From: CALGYY01 sp963678485
GTDB lineage: Bacteria > Bacteroidota > Bacteroidia > Bacteroidales > CAIWKO01
DNA length: 64,000 nt
NCBI GenBank assembly: GCA_963678485.1
Contig: OY782882.1
Coordinates: 1,240,001 to 1,304,000, forward strand
Reading direction: 5' to 3'
Part shown: positions 30,054 to 38,378 of the stretch, piece by piece
Numbering within the stretch: position 1 is the first letter of the stretch
Layout: the number at the start of each line of letters is the position of its first letter
Program-made: the position numbers and the translations under genes
The notes under the pieces: generated by a model
The model's input: the letters and a program-made list of their open reading frames with translations, nothing else
What the model was told of the DNA's origin: nothing
Database searches by the model: none

Positions 30054-30668
30054 TTACTAATAGAGTTGCAGTCTCCTGAGTGATTTAATGTTGAATTTTA
30101 TTATAAGATGCATACTTGTTTTTTTCTCAATACTGAGTGCGCTCCTTTATTTTTTCGCAACGCTTAAAAAAACAGACTCAATCATTACATAGTACCATAG
30201 ACTACATACGTTATTTTATAACTATCACATTATATAATAAGGGAAAAAGTATTGGGGACAAGGAAATCAAAGTAAATAATTCTATATATCACATAGTCAG
30301 TAATATAAAAATTGTATTTTTAGAAACCTTAGTGCTAGTGGGCTTTTTAGAGAGTATGTGGCTGTTCTTTCTTGCATCTACTACGAATTGAAAACTATAA
30401 GAACGATTAAACTTTGTTTATTTCGAATGCTTATAAATAAGTAGAATATGACAAGAATTAAATAATAAGTCTCGTATAGAAAACATTAACAGTGACTTAT
30501 GACATATTCAAAAAAATCTTTCATTTTTGCTATTTAATTATATATGATTTCTATCTTTGCATGGAGTCACATTTTGTAGTAAGGTGTGGGATATGATTTT
30601 TATGGTAAATGGTTTTGCTGGTAAACAGTGTGATTTTGTAAATAATTAATTTCAATCAATAACCTGCA
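30054..30668. other. Divergent intergenic region between the RHS operon and the ECF sigma gene
   Basis: 615 bp, very AT-rich. A plus-strand promoter for the sigma gene lies at 30527-30559. I could not find a TAnnTTTG box for the minus-strand operon, which fits (but does not prove) use of an alternative sigma factor. The 84-codon frame at 30137 has no recognisable feature. Confidence 0.5.
30527..30559 (+). promoter_or_regulatory. Bacteroidota-type promoter of the ECF sigma factor gene
   Basis: TTG at 30527-30529 and TATCTTTG at 30552-30559 are 22 bp apart, matching the Bacteroidota -33/-7 pattern (TTG and TAnnTTTG). The gene start is about 110 bp downstream at 30669. Confidence 0.65.
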
Positions 30669-31259
30669 ATGGCTTCAATCGTCAACAATACTGCATCATC
30701 CTTTTTGCCGTCTTTAAATAAAAAAGGACATACACGATTGTTAAATGTTTTGTATAAAGAATGTCTGCCCATTATTACTAGCTTTATTCTCTCCCATAAT
30801 GGCAATATTCACGACGTTGATGATGTTGTTCAGGAGACTTTTCTTTACCTTGTTACCCATAAAAAGAGGCGTTGCAAAAAGAGATTCAGGAGTCATAAAG
30901 CATCTTATATCATTGCTTCTGCAAAGAATATTTGGTTTCGAGAATTGGCATATCGAGAGAAAAATACTTCGTTGTCTTCCACTTTGGATTTTTGTGACGA
31001 ATCGGCTGAGCTTCTTGAACATGCTATTCTTGAACAAAAACAATATAGGCTTTATAGAAACAATTTGAATTGGATGAGTCACGAGTGCCGAAAGGTTATT
31101 GATTATAGCATAAAAAAAATTCCTGCAAAGGTTGCTGCCCAGAAACTAGGATATTCAGAGGAAGCCTATAAAAAGAGGAAAATGAGATATATTGGAGATT
31201 TGAAGAAAAAGATAAAAATGGATCCTTCATTTTCTTTACTTGAGCAAGAGTACCAATAA
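30669..31259 (+). CDS. ECF-type RNA polymerase sigma factor
   Basis: A 196-aa protein with region 2 (VDDVVQETFLYLVTHKK at about 50-66) and a helix-turn-helix region 4 (CRKVIDYSIKKIPAKVAAQKLGYSEEAYKKRK cut into its two helices at about 137-168). The length fits ECF sigma factors. No anti-sigma gene is adjacent. It is transcribed away from the RHS operon, so it is a plausible activator of that operon, particularly as the operon lacks a standard promoter box. The target is inference. Confidence 0.85.
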   Translation: MASIVNNTASSFLPSLNKKGHTRLLNVLYKECLPIITSFILSHNGNIHDVDDVVQETFLYLVTHKKRRCKKRFRSHKASYIIASAKNIWFRELAYREKNTSLSSTLDFCDESAELLEHAILEQKQYRLYRNNLNWMSHECRKVIDYSIKKIPAKVAAQKLGYSEEAYKKRKMRYIGDLKKKIKMDPSFSLLEQEYQ

Positions 31260-31692
31260 TGGAATATTGTTTTCCATAGATTTGAATTTTTACTGAATTA
31301 TTAGTCCTCATATAATTCGAATTCTCATTACTGAAGGATGTTGTTCCGATATTATCATCTATAAAGTGATAATGAAATTGTATTTACTGTAAGTGTGTTT
31401 TGCTCATTAATAAAGGGCATTCAATAATTGAATCCACGAAGCTTTGGTTAATAGGGAGGTCTGTGATTTATTATTTGCAATGGCCTTATTTTATTGGCGA
31501 TTTGAGCAACACAAATGGAAAAGTTGTCCCTTTTTCTAATTTTTTCATTATACATATACTTTTTTGTATTATCTGAATAATGAGATAATGAACAGTATCA
31601 TCTCATTATTGACCGATGTTTGCTATTTATTATTCGGGGAAATGTATGCTTTGAGAAGAAGTAATAATTAATTAACTTAAATTAAAAAAAAG
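31260..31692. other. Intergenic between sigma gene and type IX substrate
   Basis: 433 bp without a gene. It contains an 11-bp inverted repeat (31576-31610) and A-rich sequence just before the next start. No clear TAnnTTTG box was found. Confidence 0.5.
31576..31610. repeat. Inverted repeat, 11-bp arms
   Basis: Arms AATAATGAGAT (31576-31586) and ATCTCATTATT (31600-31610) are perfectly complementary with a 13-nt loop. It could be an operator or an RNA hairpin in the leader of the gene at 31693. No T-run follows, so it is not a standard terminator. Confidence 0.6.
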
Positions 31693-33333
31693 ATGAGACG
31701 AAATTTTCTAATTGCGATTGTGTTACTTTGGTTACCCTTGGTGAGTTGGAGTCAATACAAGTTCGAAGAAACGCTGTTAATTACTGGCGAGGACTTCCTG
31801 TATTCTCAGGATATTGATTCAGGGAATTCGCAATACATTGCTACGGGTTATAAAGCGGGTGCTAAAACTGTTCAAAAGGATATCCTCCTTGTAAAATGGC
31901 ATGATACGCCAGGATATATTTGGGCAAAGCGTTATACTGGGCCAGGTATGTACGCCGATTGTGGTTACAATGTAATAAAAACGCAGGATAGTGGGTATTT
32001 GGTTTCCGGCTCAACAAACAGTTATTCCAGTGGAGCAAATATTGATGGTTTTGCGTTAAAATTAAGCCAAATGGGGACTGTTGAATGGTTCAATTATTTT
32101 GGAAATTCTTATCCTGATTATGCTTTCTCTGCCTGCGAAAACGCAAACTATTATTTTGTGGCAGGAAGGTCTGGCCGGTCATCAACGGCAATTAATACAA
32201 ATGGAATCATTTATTGCTTCAATAAAAATACTGGCGCTGTTGTATGGGGGAAAAGGTATAAAAACTATAATGACGGTTATTATATCACATTCAATTCTAT
32301 TCTTGTTGGGAATGATGGAAATCTATTTGTAGCTGGCACTGCAACCACATCCACAACAACCCAGGTGCTTTGTGCTAAGATTAACCCTAGCAATGGTGCT
32401 TTAATTTGGAGTTATCGTTATATTTCAGGTAGTGCTAAATTGAGCTCAGTGAACATTGCTAAGGGTCATAATAGTGGCTATATAATTACTGGAATGTATA
32501 ATCTGTCAACTGCCTATAAGGCAATGCTAATCGAAGTTTCAAGTAGTGGTGTGGTGAATTGGTCAAAATGTTATTATCTGACGGGTACAGATGATGAGGG
32601 CATTCAGACAGTGAAAACAGACACTGGTTATACAATGTTTGGTGTAACAAAAAGTTTTGGAAGCGACGATTTATTCCTTCTTAATACCGACTCTTCTGGT
32701 TCAATTAATTGGCTTCACTATTATCATGGGTCGTCAACAACTGAGGGAACCCCATTGTTCAGAAGTATTGGATCACCTTTATTAAACTTAAGTGATTCTG
32801 GGTACGCCATTGTTAGTGGACAAAAGAATGCATCACTTTTGCTTGATTCATATTTGCTTAGAACAGATAGCTATGGCCATACGGGTTGTGAACAAGATTC
32901 TTCATTTTTCACTTCCACACTAAGTTTAACCCGCTATGTGCTATCAGACTCTCTATTCAATATTACTGCAACTGATACTACTATTACAGCCTATTCTGTC
33001 ACAAGTGCATGGGATACCATTTGTCAACCAGATTCTCTTTACGCCGCTTCTAAATCACTCTTAGGGGTGGATTCGAGGCCACTGCAAGGCCAACCAAGAA
33101 TATACCCAAACCCAGCCAATGAAACGCTGAATATAGATTTTGGTATGCCAATTAAAGGCGCAACTGCAATTAGTATTTTTGATTTAACAGGTCAGTTGAA
33201 AATGAATATGTCCTATTCTCCAACTGGGTCAAGTTCAATTTCAGTAGATGTAAAAAGTCTAAGTGTTGGAATGTATTTCGTAAGGATACAAGGTGTTGGT
33301 ATAAACACCACGCAAAAAATAGTTGTTGAGTAA
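31693..33333 (+). CDS. Type IX-secreted surface protein with repeated beta units
   Basis: A 546-aa protein with signal peptide MRRNFLIAIVLLWLPLVSWSQ. The body (about 30-420) has repeated GYI/GDxxxxW-like units (DSGYLVSGSTNS, NSGYIITGMYN, DTGYTMFGVTKS) resembling a beta-propeller of the delta-60 type. The last ~80 residues are a type A C-terminal sorting domain: RIYPNPANETLNIDF, ISIFDLTGQ and LSVGMYFVRI. This domain directs export through the type IX (Por) system, with removal of the signal at the surface. A strong terminator follows at 33342. Confidence 0.9.
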   Translation: MRRNFLIAIVLLWLPLVSWSQYKFEETLLITGEDFLYSQDIDSGNSQYIATGYKAGAKTVQKDILLVKWHDTPGYIWAKRYTGPGMYADCGYNVIKTQDSGYLVSGSTNSYSSGANIDGFALKLSQMGTVEWFNYFGNSYPDYAFSACENANYYFVAGRSGRSSTAINTNGIIYCFNKNTGAVVWGKRYKNYNDGYYITFNSILVGNDGNLFVAGTATTSTTTQVLCAKINPSNGALIWSYRYISGSAKLSSVNIAKGHNSGYIITGMYNLSTAYKAMLIEVSSSGVVNWSKCYYLTGTDDEGIQTVKTDTGYTMFGVTKSFGSDDLFLLNTDSSGSINWLHYYHGSSTTEGTPLFRSIGSPLLNLSDSGYAIVSGQKNASLLLDSYLLRTDSYGHTGCEQDSSFFTSTLSLTRYVLSDSLFNITATDTTITAYSVTSAWDTICQPDSLYAASKSLLGVDSRPLQGQPRIYPNPANETLNIDFGMPIKGATAISIFDLTGQLKMNMSYSPTGSSSISVDVKSLSVGMYFVRIQGVGINTTQKIVVE

Positions 33334-33341
33334 TTCAATCA

Positions 33342-33371
33342 TAAAAGAGGCGTATCGCTACGCCTCTTTTA
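33342..33371 (+). terminator. Rho-independent-type terminator after the type IX substrate
   Basis: A hairpin with arms TAAAAGAGGCG and CGCCTCTTTTA and a short TATCGCTA loop region, followed by AT-rich sequence. It ends only 13 bp before the ATG of the patatin-like gene, so that gene must use readthrough or a promoter overlapping the hairpin. Confidence 0.8.
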
Positions 33372-33384
33372 TTTATAAGAGAAA

Positions 33385-34698
33385 ATGACAGGTAAAGGCA
33401 AAATTGGATTAGCACTTTCCGGTGGCGGATATAGGGCGGCAGCTTACCATCTTGGGACGCTGAGAAAACTTCACCAATTAAATATCCTAAAAAAGGTTGA
33501 TGTTATATCAACGATTTCTGGTGGATCTATAGTTGGCGCTGCTTATTGTTTGAATAAAGATAGTTATGAAGATTTTGAAAAGTCCTTTATTGCTGATCTG
33601 TCAAAGAAAAGTGTCATTAGGTCGGTGATTTTTTCATGGTATTTTTGGAGAACAATATTATTCGTTCTGCTCTTTTTAGGGGTTGCTATTTTTATACTCT
33701 TTACAACGCTGTCATGGTTGTCGTATATCATATTTGGTGCGGGTATATTTCTATTAATAAAATATCAGTTTAAGCTTTTTCCTGCAAGTGAGGCTGTAGA
33801 AAGGGCATACGATAAGTATTTTTATAAAGGTGCAACATTAAATGCCTTGCCTTCAAGACCCAGATTAATCATAGGGTCCACTAACTTAGATACAGGAAGA
33901 CCGTTCATTTTTTCGCATGATCGAATGGGTGATTCAAGTTATGATTTTCCGAAAATTGGTGAAAAACCGGTATACTTCGTCTCTCAAAATTTTCCAATTT
34001 CTAGAGCGGTTACAGCCTCTTCCTGTGTGCCTTTTGCATTTACACCGGTTCATATTAATAAAAAGTTTTATAGGGATCCCTTAGTGAAAACGAAAATTAA
34101 TCCATCTCTTGTTGATGGCGGAGTATACGACAATCAGGGAATACATAAACTTACTACGCCCAATGGAAGTCATGTTTGTGATTATGTTATTATCAGTGAT
34201 GCTGGAAACAAACTGCCTTTTGCGAATGCTTATAATAACACGCTGGTATTACTTATTAGAACAGTAGATCTGTTTATGAATCGCATAAAGAACATTCAAT
34301 TGATGAATGCGGTTTATAAAAAATCGGATAAACATGATATTAAAGTTGCCTATCAATCTCTTGGATGGGATTTTTGTGCAACAATTACCGGTTTTATTGC
34401 AAATTTGAAAAAGAACCAGATTTCTCAGGCTTCAATTGAGTATCTTGATATTAAACCTGAGTGGATACTTAATGTAGACAAATATATTGACGAAATCAAA
34501 TCTCATTTGGAGCTTGCCATTGACTATTCAAATATTAAGCAAAGTGCGTTGAATGCTGAGGAATTAAAGGTAGCCAGATCAGTCTCAACGAATTTGAAAC
34601 CATTAACGATAAAACAAATAGCCTTACTTTCTCGACATGCAGAGATCATGACTGAAGTCCAAATAAAGCTGTATTGCCCGCAAATTCTTATTGATTGA
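33385..34698 (+). CDS. Patatin-like phospholipase with two membrane helices
   Basis: A 437-aa protein. The oxyanion motif ALSGGGYRAAAYHLG is at residues 10-24, the nucleophile elbow STISGGSIVGA at about 42-52, and the catalytic Asp motif LVDGGVYDNQG at about 243-253. Together they form the Ser-Asp dyad of patatin-family acyl hydrolases. Two hydrophobic helices (about 92-110 and 112-128) suggest membrane attachment. The nucleophile sits in SxSGG rather than GxSxG, as in cPLA2-like members. Its stop overlaps the frame of the next gene, so the two are probably one operon. The substrate is unknown. Confidence 0.88.
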   Translation: MTGKGKIGLALSGGGYRAAAYHLGTLRKLHQLNILKKVDVISTISGGSIVGAAYCLNKDSYEDFEKSFIADLSKKSVIRSVIFSWYFWRTILFVLLFLGVAIFILFTTLSWLSYIIFGAGIFLLIKYQFKLFPASEAVERAYDKYFYKGATLNALPSRPRLIIGSTNLDTGRPFIFSHDRMGDSSYDFPKIGEKPVYFVSQNFPISRAVTASSCVPFAFTPVHINKKFYRDPLVKTKINPSLVDGGVYDNQGIHKLTTPNGSHVCDYVIISDAGNKLPFANAYNNTLVLLIRTVDLFMNRIKNIQLMNAVYKKSDKHDIKVAYQSLGWDFCATITGFIANLKKNQISQASIEYLDIKPEWILNVDKYIDEIKSHLELAIDYSNIKQSALNAEELKVARSVSTNLKPLTIKQIALLSRHAEIMTEVQIKLYCPQILID

Positions 34699-34715
34699 CA
34701 CTAAACCCTCATACG

Positions 34716-35654
34716 ATGAAAAAACCAGTAATTACGCTACTCTGTTTGTTATGGTTTACCTTAATGGTGGACGCTCAAGGTAATGGCAAATTTCAAATGC
34801 ATTTTATTGATGTTGGACAAGGAGATGCAACCCTGTTAATCACGCCCAAAGGATCAACGGTTCTATTTGATAATGGTGTGAAAAATCATTGCGAATTGCC
34901 AATTAATTATTTAAAGAATATTGGTATTACATCCATTGATTATTTTATCTGTAGCCATTATCATGATGATCATCTTGGGTGCACTGCAGAAATATTTTCG
35001 AAATTTCCACTTAAGAAATGCGCATATGACAGGGGCGATTCCGTTGTTTCTAATGCGCCATCCTATTATCTGGAAACACTTGATAAAAAGCGAGTCACCG
35101 CACCCATAGGGACAAAATTAGTTCTTGACGGGAATAAATATCCTGTAACAATTGAGTTTGTAGCAATGAATGGCGCAGGAGTGAAGACCGACAATGAAAA
35201 TGATTTGAGTCTTGTAGTATTGGTGAGTTTCGGAAATTTGGATATTTTGATGGGTGGAGATTTAAGTGGTTTTTCTAAAAGCGAATATAAGGACATTGAA
35301 TCAGCAATCGGTCGTAAGCTTAAGCAAATTGAAATTTACAAGGTTCATCATCATGGAAGTCAATACAGTTCAAATAGCGCATTTCTTGAAATAATAAAAC
35401 CAAAAATCGGCATTATAAGCGCATCTCCAACGATTGGGAAAAAGAATTTCGGGCACCCAACTGAAAAATGTTTAAAAAGATTACATGAAGCAAATATTAA
35501 AACATACTGGACTGAGCTAGGGACCGGGGCTTTCCCGGATAAAAATTGGGATAAGGTGGTTGGATCAGTTTTAATAGAGGCTGTTCCTGGAGAAAGCTCA
35601 TTCGATGTTGAATACGGTGAAGGGAAAAGCGACGAATATGATTGTTGGAAATAG
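34716..35654 (+). CDS. Secreted metallo-beta-lactamase-fold hydrolase (ComEC-like domain)
   Basis: The Met at 34716 gives signal MKKPVITLLCLLWFTLMVDAQ; the frame to 34695 adds seven unlikely residues. The domain has the metal motif SHYHDDHLG, a start FIDVGQGDATLLITPKG typical of the ComEC C-terminal hydrolase family, a later Asp (GGDLSG) and HHHGSQYS. It is about 312 aa with no ComEC channel part. The signal peptide places it in the periplasm or outside. It is coupled to the patatin-like gene. The substrate could be a nucleic acid or a phosphoester, but the sequence does not say. Confidence 0.85.
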   Translation: MKKPVITLLCLLWFTLMVDAQGNGKFQMHFIDVGQGDATLLITPKGSTVLFDNGVKNHCELPINYLKNIGITSIDYFICSHYHDDHLGCTAEIFSKFPLKKCAYDRGDSVVSNAPSYYLETLDKKRVTAPIGTKLVLDGNKYPVTIEFVAMNGAGVKTDNENDLSLVVLVSFGNLDILMGGDLSGFSKSEYKDIESAIGRKLKQIEIYKVHHHGSQYSSNSAFLEIIKPKIGIISASPTIGKKNFGHPTEKCLKRLHEANIKTYWTELGTGAFPDKNWDKVVGSVLIEAVPGESSFDVEYGEGKSDEYDCWK

Positions 35655-35903
35655 TGGAGAGTTTAAGTTCTTTTATTTCAGTTAATGATGCTGTGCAGTG
35701 AAATACTCTGATTGAAATGAAATAAACACCTCCGCTGAAATAAATATCTCAATGCTTGTGATACCTTTAATAAGAGGATTTTTGAATGTGTGTATTTTCT
35801 TCATTTTTTTATTAGAGAAGTTTACCTGTCTTTTATGGTTAATTATGTATGTGTTTTGGAGTACAAACAATATGTATTTATCATAAGCCCGCCAACGCAG
35901 CAA
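35655..35903. other. Intergenic, nothing recognised
   Basis: About 250 bp between the convergent ends of the hydrolase gene and the first 57-aa gene. It has low-complexity T-rich segments and no terminator hairpin I could support. Confidence 0.4.
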
Positions 35904-36077
35904 TCATTTTTCCTTTTCTTTCTCTGCGCTCTCTTCCGTTTCGGGTCTTTGCTTTTTGTTCTTCGATTCACTATTCTCACTCAGCCATTTTACTTGCGCT
36001 AACGCCATCTCAAACGTAACGTGCGGTTGCTTCTTCAGCAATTCAATGGCAATCTTACTTCTTTCATGAAATAACAT
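35904..36077 (-). CDS. Small 57-aa protein, tandem paralogue 1
   Basis: Starting at the Met at 36077 gives exactly 57 residues beginning MLFHERSKIAIELLKKQP. The start at 36089 would break the match to the neighbouring paralogue. The N-terminal 30 residues form a conserved amphipathic helix (HERSKIAIELL, VTFEMALAQVK). The C-terminal half is highly charged and low complexity. It lies 21 bp after the stop of the second copy. Function unknown. Confidence 0.65.
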   Translation of the reverse strand: MLFHERSKIAIELLKKQPHVTFEMALAQVKWLSENSESKNKKQRPETEESAEKEKEK

Positions 36078-36098
36078 ATACACCCCCAATTTATAATG

Positions 36099-36272
36099 TC
36101 ATTTTGCTTCCTCTTTTGTCCCATCTACATTCGATACTGGCCTTTGCTTTTTCGCACTGTCTGTGCGCCAACCCTCAATTCTTTTGAGCTGCGAAAGGAC
36201 AATTTCTAACGTGACGGGTGGCTGTTTGTCCAGCAAGTCTATGGCTATCTTTGATCTTTCGTGAAATAACAT
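36099..36272 (-). CDS. Small 57-aa protein, tandem paralogue 2
   Basis: This frame starts at the ATG complementary to 36270-36272 and ends at the TGA at 36099-36101, 57 codons. It begins MLFHERSKIAIDLLDKQP and has VTLEIVLSQLK, closely matching the gene at 35904-36077 with the same length. Two same-length paralogues in tandem with diverged C-termini argue that both are real. A -7 box (TATATTTG on the minus strand, 36297-36304) sits about 25 bp upstream. Function unknown. Confidence 0.7.
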   Translation of the reverse strand: MLFHERSKIAIDLLDKQPPVTLEIVLSQLKRIEGWRTDSAKKQRPVSNVDGTKEEAK

Positions 36273-36296
36273 ATTCTATTCAAACTTTTAATTATA

Positions 36297-36304
36297 CAAA
36301 TATA
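36297..36304 (-). promoter_or_regulatory. Putative -7 box for the 57-aa gene pair
   Basis: The minus strand reads TATATTTG, matching TAnnTTTG, about 25 bp upstream of the ATG at 36272. A TTG box at the expected spacing was not seen, so this is weak. Confidence 0.4.
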
Positions 36305-36330
36305 CGAAACTATTAATATCCTTATAATAT

Positions 36331-36360
36331 TTGGACAACGCTGAAAATGTTGTATTTTTG
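36331..36360 (+). promoter_or_regulatory. Bacteroidota-type promoter upstream of a lipoprotein gene
   Basis: TTG at 36331-36333 and TATTTTTG at 36353-36360 with a 19-bp spacer. The next plus-strand gene starts at 36586, leaving a leader of over 200 nt that contains the hairpin at 36431-36488. Confidence 0.6.
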
Positions 36361-36430
36361 TCATTAGAAAAATATTGAAAATAGTAGCGTAAACTATTGT
36401 TCTTGCCTTAGAAAACTGGAAAATTTCACT

Positions 36431-36488
36431 GCAACAAGAATAATAAGTAGACGCTCACGCTATGCGTGGGCTGTTGCTTATTTGTTGC
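36431..36488 (+). repeat. Nested inverted repeat in the leader of the lipoprotein gene
   Basis: Outer arms GCAACAA/TTGTTGC continue into ATAAG/CTTAT with a 5-nt bulge. An inner hairpin CACGC-TAT-GCGTG lies at about 36456-36468. The RNA would form a stable structure in the 5' leader. It may be a regulatory leader or an extragenic palindrome. No terminator T-run. Confidence 0.6.
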
Positions 36489-36585
36489 AAGGGTATTCCA
36501 GTACCTCTAAGGCAGATATAGTTTCAGTTCCACGCTATTTTTATGTCTAAATCGCTCTTGGGACAGGGCATAAAAACCAATCACA

Positions 36586-37122
36586 ATGAAAAAGCTAAGT
36601 ATTGCATCAATTGTTATCTGTACAGTAATGCTGTGCAGTATGATTTCATGTAAGAAGTATGAAGACGGCCCAATGATCAGTCTAAGGTCTGCGAAGTCAA
36701 GAGTTGTGGCAAATTGGAATGCCACTTTCTGGACTAATAATAACAAGGACTGTCTGCATGACAGCGGATCTGATTATTACAATTGCTCACTAGGATATGA
36801 TGTGTGGTATCAATATTCATATGATTACACAAGTGTCATTTATAGATTTTCTGATAACGGGACATTTACCTATAGCTCAAGTTATAATTACACTGTTCCA
36901 TCTGATTACAGCTCTTGTGAAGTCACATACCAAAGCGGTAATTCAACTGAGTCCGGAGGAGGAACTTGGAAATTGCAGTCGAATAATACTGAGTTATCCC
37001 TTCTTTACACTGGAGACAATACTTACTGCATTTTTTCTATCACAGAATTAAAAGAAAAGGAAATGGCAATTGAAGGAAACATATCAGGCGAGCAAATAAA
37101 AATGATATTTGAAAAAATATAA
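36586..37122 (+). CDS. Predicted lipoprotein
   Basis: A 178-aa product with lipoprotein signal MKKLSIASIVICTVMLCSMISC. After the Cys it has KKYEDGPMISLRSAKSRVVANW, the usual start of lipocalin-like Bacteroidota lipoproteins. A Tyr/Ser-rich beta region follows (YRFSDNGTFTYSSSYNYT, GGGTWKLQSNNTELSL). This fits a small beta-barrel fold of the lipocalin-like DUF class. Probably outer-membrane anchored. Monocistronic, with its own promoter. Confidence 0.8.
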   Translation: MKKLSIASIVICTVMLCSMISCKKYEDGPMISLRSAKSRVVANWNATFWTNNNKDCLHDSGSDYYNCSLGYDVWYQYSYDYTSVIYRFSDNGTFTYSSSYNYTVPSDYSSCEVTYQSGNSTESGGGTWKLQSNNTELSLLYTGDNTYCIFSITELKEKEMAIEGNISGEQIKMIFEKI

Positions 37123-37352
37123 TATCTTTGTATTACTATTAAGAATATTACCCATGAAGTAATGAAACTGCCCTTGCAATCATATTAGCAAAAAATCACT
37201 GTTTGTAAGGACAGTTTTTTACGAGAATTTTTTAACTTGGCAAAGAAAGAAACAAAGGAAATCCAAGCTTCCAAATAAAATGGAAATGCTATATTACCTT
37301 TTGATTTGCCCTATTTGTCATATCATTTACTTTCTTATCATAACCTCATATC

Positions 37353-37694
37353 CTAATAAAAATCTATTGTAGCACTTACCTTACTTTTTCTTATCAATAA
37401 GAAAACTAAATAGCCAATGCTAACGCTGACAGAAATAGATATCAATATTAATTGGAATGCTTTATCTATTTCAGGGTCTTCCCTGCGTATCTTGTTGATA
37501 TATTCAAAGTACCGCCACTCCTCTTCACTAAGGATAGAATAGTACCCCGTTTTTGTATTAAAATCATAGTTCTTATTTAGAAGGACTTGAATTAGAAGTC
37601 CTGTAGCATCAGGATTGTTTGCAAACACTCCTTCGATCAATTGTTTTAATAACTTAGGATCGATTATTCCTGGTAAATTCTTCATAATAGACAA
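37353..37694 (-). CDS. Small C-terminally anchored membrane protein
   Basis: A 113-aa product (start 37694 or 37685). A soluble helical N-terminal part is followed by one membrane helix near the C-terminus (FQLILISISVSVSIGYLVFLLI, split over about residues 80-101) and a basic tail. No family was recognised. Isolated gene. Confidence 0.6.
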   Translation of the reverse strand: MSIMKNLPGIIDPKLLKQLIEGVFANNPDATGLLIQVLLNKNYDFNTKTGYYSILSEEEWRYFEYINKIRREDPEIDKAFQLILISISVSVSIGYLVFLLIRKSKVSATIDFY

Positions 37695-38257
37695 ATCATT
37701 TGTTAGAAATGAAATTCTTACATAATATATCGAGATGACGAAATGCTAATATTAGAGAAATTCAATTACTCACTCAATATCCAAGAAATAGTATCATTAT
37801 TTGGATTTCTTCGTGGCATTTGCATATCCCTTGCTCTGTTTTTGCTGTACTTATAATAACTTATCGTTCATTTTTCTCAACATTTGATTAGAGATTTTGT
37901 AAGGATCCCCAAAAAATTTAAAAAATATCGATAAACTTAGCATTGAAAATCAGGCCGCATAAATTCTGTAATGGTCTGTAATCAATAGCTATAAATACTA
38001 AACAGCCGTCTACAACGACAAATCATTGTTAATGGTGGAACTCAAAGATGAAAATTGCAGAATATGCGAATAAAGAGTATGTGGTTTTGAAGCAGATTGT
38101 ATCAAAAATCGCAGACGATTTTTAAGGGTATAAAAGTACAATAATTTTTTTAATTGGAACGCCAGCTTACTGTTTTTTTAAGATTGACACAATTTGTGTC
38201 TCAGAATACCTACTCTTTTTCATAATGAAATTGGTTGATTACAATTAGTGCTTTTTT
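37695..38257. other. Intergenic, no supportable gene
   Basis: More than 500 bp, AT-rich. A 25-codon frame near 38048 (MKIAEYANKEYV) is too short to support. I saw no terminator or promoter. Confidence 0.4.
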
Positions 38258-38348
38258 CTGACTAACCTGCTATCGCGGGCTTGCCGCAACTCTAATTTTA
38301 AATGGCCGAATTTCGCCGAAGCTCACAAGCCTTATCAATTATAGGCTA
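38258..38348 (-). repeat. Weak attC-like palindrome Z after the NACHT operon
   Basis: Read on the minus strand it begins AGCCTATAA and AAGGCTTG and ends CAAGCCCGCG then GGTTAGTC. So GGCTTG/CAAGCC forms the stem and AA.../GTTAG-type boxes lie at the ends. It starts about 30 bp after the stop of the 38379 gene, as the element would in a cassette. It is shorter (about 91 bp) and less conserved than elements A-F. Confidence 0.4.
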
Positions 38349-38378
38349 CCGTTTCTTTTTTTGTATTTGTTTAACAAG

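Noticed and set aside
30137..30391. 84-codon frame in the divergent intergenic region
   Set aside because: AT-rich chance frame without recognisable domains; it lies where control sequences of two divergent genes are expected.
38040..38130. 25-codon frame MKIAEYANKEYV
   Set aside because: Too short and without support; reported only as intergenic content.
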